Below, piece after piece: positions 6,830-10,745 of a stretch of 10,745 bases of DNA. The stretch spans positions 1-10,745 of the forward strand of contig CAAFUL010000109.1 of assembly GCA_900766185.1 (NCBI GenBank). The letters run 5' to 3'. The position numbers and the translations under genes are program-made. The notes below the pieces were generated by a model. That model made no database searches. It saw only the letters and a program-made list of their open reading frames with translations, and had not been told where the DNA came from. The first letter of the stretch is position 1; each line of letters begins with the position of its first letter. The stretch comes from an uncultured Johnsonella sp. (GTDB taxonomy: Bacteria; Bacillota; Clostridia; Lachnospirales; Lachnospiraceae).

Positions 6830-6928
6830 ACATACACATGGTGCTTATAAAAATGTGCCGGAACTTAAATTATAAAGACCTTGGAGAGGGTATTAAAAAC
6901 TACTACTACACAATAGCGGGAGTACGAT

Positions 6929-7684
6929 ATGATATTAAAAGTTTCAAATCTGGAAAAAATATATAAGGGCAAGGTATCTTTCAAAGCCTTGGAAAATATA
7001 AATATGGAAGTCTCTAAAGGTGAGTTTGTAGCCATAATGGGACCAAGCGGAAGCGGAAAAAGCACTTTCTTAAATACTATATCAACTATTGATAAACCTA
7101 CAGGAGGCTCAGTTTTAATTGCAGGAAGCAATCCTTATGAAATGAATTCCACACAGCTTTCAACCTTTAGAAGAAAAGAACTTGGCTTTGTATTTCAACA
7201 GTTTAACTTGATCAATACCTTAACGGTGGGAGAGAATATAATACTGCCGCTTACACTTGATAAAGTTCCTGTTAGGAAAATGAATGTAAAATTAAAAGAA
7301 ATCAGTGAACTTTTGGGCATAACACATTTGCTGCATAAAAGAACCTATGAAATCTCAGGAGGGCAGGCTCAGAGGGTAGCTATAGCAAGGGCTGTAATAA
7401 ATAACCCTTCGATACTTCTTGCAGACGAGCCTACGGGGAACCTTGATTCAAAAGCGGCAAAGGATGTTATGAAACTTTTTAAGAAGTTAAACGAGTCCAT
7501 GAATGTAACTATTATAATGGTTACTCATGACCCTAATATCGCAGCCTACTCGGACAAAACTTACATTATAAAAGACGGTAATATTTATCAGGAAATTATT
7601 AATAGAAATGATGATAGAACATATAGAAGAGAAATACTGAATACTATGAGTTTACTTGGAGGTGATGAAATTGACACTATTTAA
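6929..7684 (+). CDS. ABC transporter ATP-binding protein, BceA-like (MacB/LolD-type)
   Basis: Nucleotide-binding subunit of 251 aa that powers the membrane permease encoded next to it. Motifs in order: Walker A GPSGSGKST (38-46), Q-loop Gln90 (FVFQQFN), signature ISGGQ (142-146), Walker B ending in Asp166-Glu167 (LLADEPTGNLD) and H-loop His200 (VTHDP). All catalytic residues are intact. About 25 residues past the ATPase core form a charged tail, RNDDRTYRREI, ending in DEIDTI. The start has GGGAG (6918-6922), 6 bp upstream. Its 3' end overlaps the permease gene by about 14 bp. With the permease it should form a BceAB-type complex that protects against, and senses, cell-wall-active peptides such as bacitracin-like compounds or lantibiotics; the actual substrate is not known. 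Confidence 0.93.
   Translation: MILKVSNLEKIYKGKVSFKALENINMEVSKGEFVAIMGPSGSGKSTFLNTISTIDKPTGGSVLIAGSNPYEMNSTQLSTFRRKELGFVFQQFNLINTLTVGENIILPLTLDKVPVRKMNVKLKEISELLGITHLLHKRTYEISGGQAQRVAIARAVINNPSILLADEPTGNLDSKAAKDVMKLFKKLNESMNVTIIMVTHDPNIAAYSDKTYIIKDGNIYQEIINRNDDRTYRREILNTMSLLGGDEIDTI
7658..7662 (+). promoter_or_regulatory. Ribosome binding site that points to a TTG start for the permease
   Basis: GGAGG lies 8 bp before the TTG at 7671. The in-frame TTG at 7656 and GTG at 7662 overlap this site, and the ATG at 7665 is only 2 bp past it, too close for initiation. Starting at 7671 gives an N-terminus MTLFKFAYNNIKRDFK, typical of BceB-type permeases. Confidence 0.6.
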
Positions 7685-9545
7685 ATTTGCTTATAATAAT
7701 ATAAAAAGAGATTTTAAGACTTATTTGTATCACTTTGTAAGCTGTGTATTTTCTGTTTTTATCTTCTTTTTATTTTCAACCTTGGCTATGCATCCGGCAC
7801 TCAAAGTAGTAGACTCAGGCAGTACTATCGGAATTATATTATTTATGGCAAGTTTAGTATCTATGCTTTTTTCATTTGTGCTTATTTTGTATTCAGTGGG
7901 AATTTTTTTAAAAAACAGAAGCAAACAATTTGCAATCTTAAATATCATAGGGGCAAGCAAGGGGCAGTTTAATAAATTGATTTTCTTTGAAAATATAATA
8001 ATTTCAATATTTGCACTTATTGTCGGAATAATAAGCGGAATTGTTTTTTCAAAAATCTTTTTGATGCTTGCACAGGCAATGATAGACGGATTAAGCTTAT
8101 ATTTTTATTTTCCGCTTACAGCACTGCTTCTTACAATTTTGCTGATGGGAGGATTATTTTTACTTATATCATTAATTGCTCCGGTGATTTTGAGAAAGAA
8201 AAAAGTAATAGACCTTCTAAAAAAAGAAGAGCTTGCTGAAAAAAATCATTTTTTACTTTCAGTAGCGGCACTTATAATTATATTGCCGCCTACGATTTAC
8301 TTCCATGTAAAAGAAGAGTTTTCAGGTTTTATTTACATACTGGATTTACTCACCTGTATAGGTGTATCTTACTTTATTTTTAACCTTATTTTTAATATCT
8401 ATAATTTTGTTATGGAAAAAAGCGGACTGATTTACAGAAAAAACAACTTGATAAAGTTAAGTAATTTTAAGTACAAAATAAACAGCAATGTAAAGACTAT
8501 GGCAGCGGCTATGATTTTATTTTCCATAATCTTAACCTCTTTTGTATATATTGTAGGAGCACCGATGAATATAGATAAAGATACAGAAAAGATAATGCCC
8601 TATGCTTATACCTATGCAAATTGGGAAGATGAAGCAAAGGGCGAAAAAAAGGCTAAGATAATAGAAGATAAACTTGCATCCATGGGTGATTTTAAGGAGC
8701 TTACAATATCTTATTCCATGCTTAAAAACAAAGCAAGAACTGTAAGACATATTATTTTATCTAATACCATGTATAATGCTGTGGCTGATTTCTTAGGCAG
8801 AGAGAAAATCAGTCTTTCGGATGAGGAGTATTTTTTGGTAGGAGTAGACGGGAAAAAAGAGCCGATCCTAAAAGATGCAGTAAAGGATGTGATTTTTGCC
8901 CATGCTGTTACAAAGGCTGGCGGAAGTGATAAGAGAATAATTTCCGTATCAAGCTACTTTACAAGTGTTACAGTTATTTCTGACAAAAAATATGAGGAAA
9001 TATCTAAAGATTTGGTAATGGATAAGATATATGCCTTTACACAAAAGGATCTGACAAAGGGAAAATGGGAAGAACTGGAAAATATAAGAAAAGCGATAGG
9101 ATTTGAAGAGGGAAAAGAAAGCCTGATTTCATACAATTTTTATTATGATTTTGAAAATCTGACAAGAAAACTGGTTTCTTATGTAGGAAGTATACTGTGT
9201 GTATCATTTTTGATCGGAATAGCAAGTATCATCTATTCAAGACTGTATTCTTCGGTGGAAGAAGAAAGTAAAAAGTACAGTATAATGATGAAAATAGGAC
9301 TTAGCGAGGCTGAATTAAAAAATATACTGGCAAGTACACTAAGGTGGATATTTGTTCTGCCCTTTATGATGGCGCTTGTCATATCATGGTTTGTTATCGC
9401 TGCTATCAATCAAATGACCCTGACCTCATATACAAACTTGGCAATAATTTGCAGTATTATATACCTGATCATAGAATTGATTTTATATATAATAATAAAA
9501 CGAAAGTACCAAAAGAAGATATTTGATAATATTTATGAGGTATAG
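7671..9545 (+). CDS. ABC transporter permease, BceB-like (FtsX-domain, large extracellular loop)
   Basis: Integral membrane protein of 624 aa if TTG at 7671 is the start. Hydrophobic segments fit the ten-helix BceB plan: about 20-40, 53-79, 105-130 and 143-170, two more to about 245, a seventh ending near 294, then a soluble region of about 200 residues (about 296-498), and three C-terminal helices. The large loop before the eighth helix is the feature that in this family is tied to peptide recognition and to signalling to the kinase. The two FtsX-like regions (for example KQFAILNIIGASKGQ after helix 2 and KYSIMMKIGLSEAEL after helix 8) match the family pattern. It overlaps the ATPase gene, so the subunits are translationally coupled. 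The loop is lysine- and glutamate-rich; I recognise no subfamily-specific motif, so substrate is open. Confidence 0.9.
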   Translation: MTLFKFAYNNIKRDFKTYLYHFVSCVFSVFIFFLFSTLAMHPALKVVDSGSTIGIILFMASLVSMLFSFVLILYSVGIFLKNRSKQFAILNIIGASKGQFNKLIFFENIIISIFALIVGIISGIVFSKIFLMLAQAMIDGLSLYFYFPLTALLLTILLMGGLFLLISLIAPVILRKKKVIDLLKKEELAEKNHFLLSVAALIIILPPTIYFHVKEEFSGFIYILDLLTCIGVSYFIFNLIFNIYNFVMEKSGLIYRKNNLIKLSNFKYKINSNVKTMAAAMILFSIILTSFVYIVGAPMNIDKDTEKIMPYAYTYANWEDEAKGEKKAKIIEDKLASMGDFKELTISYSMLKNKARTVRHIILSNTMYNAVADFLGREKISLSDEEYFLVGVDGKKEPILKDAVKDVIFAHAVTKAGGSDKRIISVSSYFTSVTVISDKKYEEISKDLVMDKIYAFTQKDLTKGKWEELENIRKAIGFEEGKESLISYNFYYDFENLTRKLVSYVGSILCVSFLIGIASIIYSRLYSSVEEESKKYSIMMKIGLSEAELKNILASTLRWIFVLPFMMALVISWFVIAAINQMTLTSYTNLAIICSIIYLIIELILYIIIKRKYQKKIFDNIYEV

Positions 9546-9626
9546 TGTACTTACTTGGTTATATCTAAATAACAGCTACAATATTAACCCGGATATCAAT
9601 AGTGAGTACAGCAGTATTCGTAATAA

Positions 9627-9679
9627 TATTAAAAATTCGGGCTGTGAAAAGATGAGGAAATACTCGTTTTTCACAGCCC
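9627..9679 (-). terminator. Terminator hairpin between the convergent permease and DUF364 genes
   Basis: GGGCTGTGAAAA (9639-9650) is complementary to TTTTCACAGCCC (9668-9679), with an inner GAG/CTC pair in the loop. On the minus strand the hairpin is followed by GAATTTTTAAT, so it best serves the minus-strand gene. On the plus strand no T-run follows, though the stem could still end permease transcripts. Upstream at 9546-9555 and 9601-9610 is a second, weaker inverted pair (TGTACTTACT / AGTGAGTACA, one G-U). Confidence 0.75.
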
Positions 9680-9765
9680 CAAAGACTTAAACTGTATTAG
9701 TATTGTATACGAAAGTTTTTATGTAAAAGCTACACAATATGCATTTCGGAACATTATATCAGATG

Positions 9766-10611
9766 CTACTCCACCTTCTTAAGCTCATACAAATTCATCA
9801 TTTCAAAAGTCTTAAAGTCAGGTATTGCTGAAAGTGCGCAGTCAAGATACTCCTTAGAGTCCTTTAGCGTCATGCTGAATATATAATTATAGCCGGCATC
9901 AAAAAGATATTCAGGGCAAAGCTCATTGCTTGGACCGTATATTCCCCTTATCTTAGCCTTAGGGCAGGCTTTTAATATATCAAGATAAGAATTATTAACC
10001 AAGGTAGAGCCTGACATAATTATGATATCCAATTCTTTAAGCACATCTTTGTGATTCAAAGCGTCATCACCCAGATGGAAATACACTGACTTAGGATATA
10101 CTTCCATATTATTTTTTGATATACGATAGCTTAGGATTCCCTTTTCAGGCAGCAAGTCAAAGGCATGAAACTCCTTGCATTTGTTAAGAAAGAACTTGAT
10201 ATAGACGCCGTAACCTATAAGTCCGACCTTCTTGCCTTCAACCTCATACTTAAAATTAAGCCCCTCGCTGCGACTGATTCCTCTTTCTTTTAAAAGGTCA
10301 GGCTTATTAAATGGCTTGCTCATTAAGTTGCTTAAGGCAACAAGCACTGTACGCATAGTTTCGTCATTCATACTTAGAAGCTCTTCTATACACTTATTCA
10401 AGGGCTTTCCTATAATACTTTGTATGACGGTCTCATACTCTTTAACAGGTCTTTCCTTACCTATTCTAAGTGCAAAGCTTATATTCCTGTTGCTGTCTAT
10501 AGCCATAGCCCATTTAAATCCGAAAATAAATTCATCTAATATAGGCATGGGCGTATTATATCTATTATATAAAGCCTGATTAAGCTCAAGTATTCTTTGA
10601 ATATCTTTCAT
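9766..10611 (-). CDS. DUF4213/DUF364 family protein (Rossmann-like, possible metal or ligand binding)
   Basis: A 281-aa protein of a conserved but poorly understood family. The N-terminal part (to about residue 110), including the helix TVLVALSNLMSKPF (88-101), resembles the enolase-N-like DUF4213 domain. The C-terminal part begins with GKKVGLIGYG (126-135), a Rossmann-type first strand and turn, and continues with a DIIIMSGSTLVNNS strand-turn and a YGPSNELCPEYLFDAG block that I associate with DUF364. The family has been suggested to bind heavy metals or a small ligand; its reaction is unknown and I assign none. No membrane segments or signal peptide are seen. The start has AAAGGAG (minus strand, 10619-10625), 7 bp upstream. 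It is convergent with the permease and stands alone in the window. Its upstream region is the right-hand inverted repeat, and a short open frame in that repeat ends in an ATGA overlap with this start. Confidence 0.8.
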   Translation of the reverse strand: MKDIQRILELNQALYNRYNTPMPILDEFIFGFKWAMAIDSNRNISFALRIGKERPVKEYETVIQSIIGKPLNKCIEELLSMNDETMRTVLVALSNLMSKPFNKPDLLKERGISRSEGLNFKYEVEGKKVGLIGYGVYIKFFLNKCKEFHAFDLLPEKGILSYRISKNNMEVYPKSVYFHLGDDALNHKDVLKELDIIIMSGSTLVNNSYLDILKACPKAKIRGIYGPSNELCPEYLFDAGYNYIFSMTLKDSKEYLDCALSAIPDFKTFEMMNLYELKKVE

Positions 10612-10630
10612 AGCTGTTCTCCTTTAGAAA

Positions 10631-10742
10631 ATAATGATTTATCGGGGAGTTGGCAGCATAAACAATTATAATAGTTTGTGGTTATTAGTTTATAAAAAAC
10701 TCCGTATAATTCAATCATACTCGCAACTCTTTCTCAAAGCTT
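10631..10742 (-). repeat. Right copy of the ~112-bp inverted repeat present at both ends of the window
   Basis: Inverted partner of 1-112, with six transition differences and no indels. It lies 6 bp upstream of the ribosome site of the minus-strand DUF364 gene, in the same orientation relative to that gene as the left copy has to pfkA. The internal TTTATA - 17 bp - TATTAT pair is conserved and could be its promoter. The pair that suits pfkA degenerates here to CTGCCA and TATTTT and would start transcription on top of the ribosome site, so it is unlikely to be used. A 36-codon frame (minus strand, 10718-10608) runs through this copy. Only 3 bp of the window lie beyond the repeat. Confidence 0.9.
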
Positions 10743-10745
10743 CGA

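Larger units (their letters stand above)
6744..6850. repeat. 11-bp inverted repeat enclosing terminator, operator and promoter region
   Basis: TTATAAGCACC (6744-6754) is the exact reverse complement of GGTGCTTATAA (6840-6850). The first arm overlaps the base of the terminator stem by two bases. In RNA the two arms would nest the terminator hairpin inside a larger stem. Confidence 0.6.

Noticed and set aside
6838..6966. 42-codon frame overlapping the ATPase start, a possible leader peptide
   Set aside because: No ribosome site before its ATG, it begins within the inverted repeat, and it runs into the ATPase gene in another frame with no sign of selection that I can see.
8532..9225. Minus-strand open frames inside the permease gene
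   Set aside because: They lie opposite a well-supported membrane-protein gene and have no ribosome sites or recognisable domains.
1..10745. A composite transposon delimited by the terminal inverted repeats
   Set aside because: No transposase or recombinase is encoded between them, and the cargo is largely housekeeping metabolism plus one resistance module.

Overview
The window looks like chromosome from an anaerobic, low-GC Firmicute, most likely a member of the Lachnospiraceae/Clostridia. The grounds are AT-rich DNA with strong AGGAGG-type ribosome sites, a clostridial-type phosphofructokinase, a three-domain cytosolic Xaa-Pro aminopeptidase, D-serine dehydratase, and a BceRS-BceAB-type peptide-sensing module. 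The taxonomic placement is inference. There is no transposase, phage gene, CRISPR array, rRNA or tRNA that I can support.

Layout. The two ends are inverted copies of one repeat of about 112 bp (1-112 and 10631-10742). On the plus strand follow pfkA (164-1138), an M24 Xaa-Pro aminopeptidase (1310-3097), a hairpin with GGGCTGTTGCA arms (3127-3222) and dsdA (start re-set to 3254, end 4543). Immediately after dsdA is a 193-nt imperfect palindrome (4557-4749) with no gene in it. Next is a four-gene module: response regulator (4917-5603), overlapping two-membrane-segment histidine kinase (5593-6582), a 346-bp structured gap, ABC ATPase (6929-7684) and overlapping large permease (start probably TTG at 7671, end 9545). 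A hairpin at 9639-9679 separates it from a convergent minus-strand DUF4213/DUF364 gene (9766-10611), whose start abuts the right-hand repeat.

How the genes work together. The first three genes are metabolic (glycolysis, proline-containing peptide breakdown, D-serine deamination) and look like separate transcription units. The four-gene module has the architecture of systems in which the transporter itself senses a cell-wall-active peptide and signals through an extracellular-domain-less kinase; the regulator then activates the transporter operon. The gap between kinase and ATPase holds a perfect TTACA-N4-TGTAA inverted repeat, the form I recall for BceR-like operators. It lies inside the arm and loop of a strong terminator-like hairpin, which would split the module into a constitutive sensor operon and an inducible transporter operon.

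The parts not explained by ordinary annotation are the terminal inverted repeat (its few differences are all transitions and mostly fall in one codon phase), the 193-nt palindrome, and the nested inverted repeats between kinase and transporter genes.
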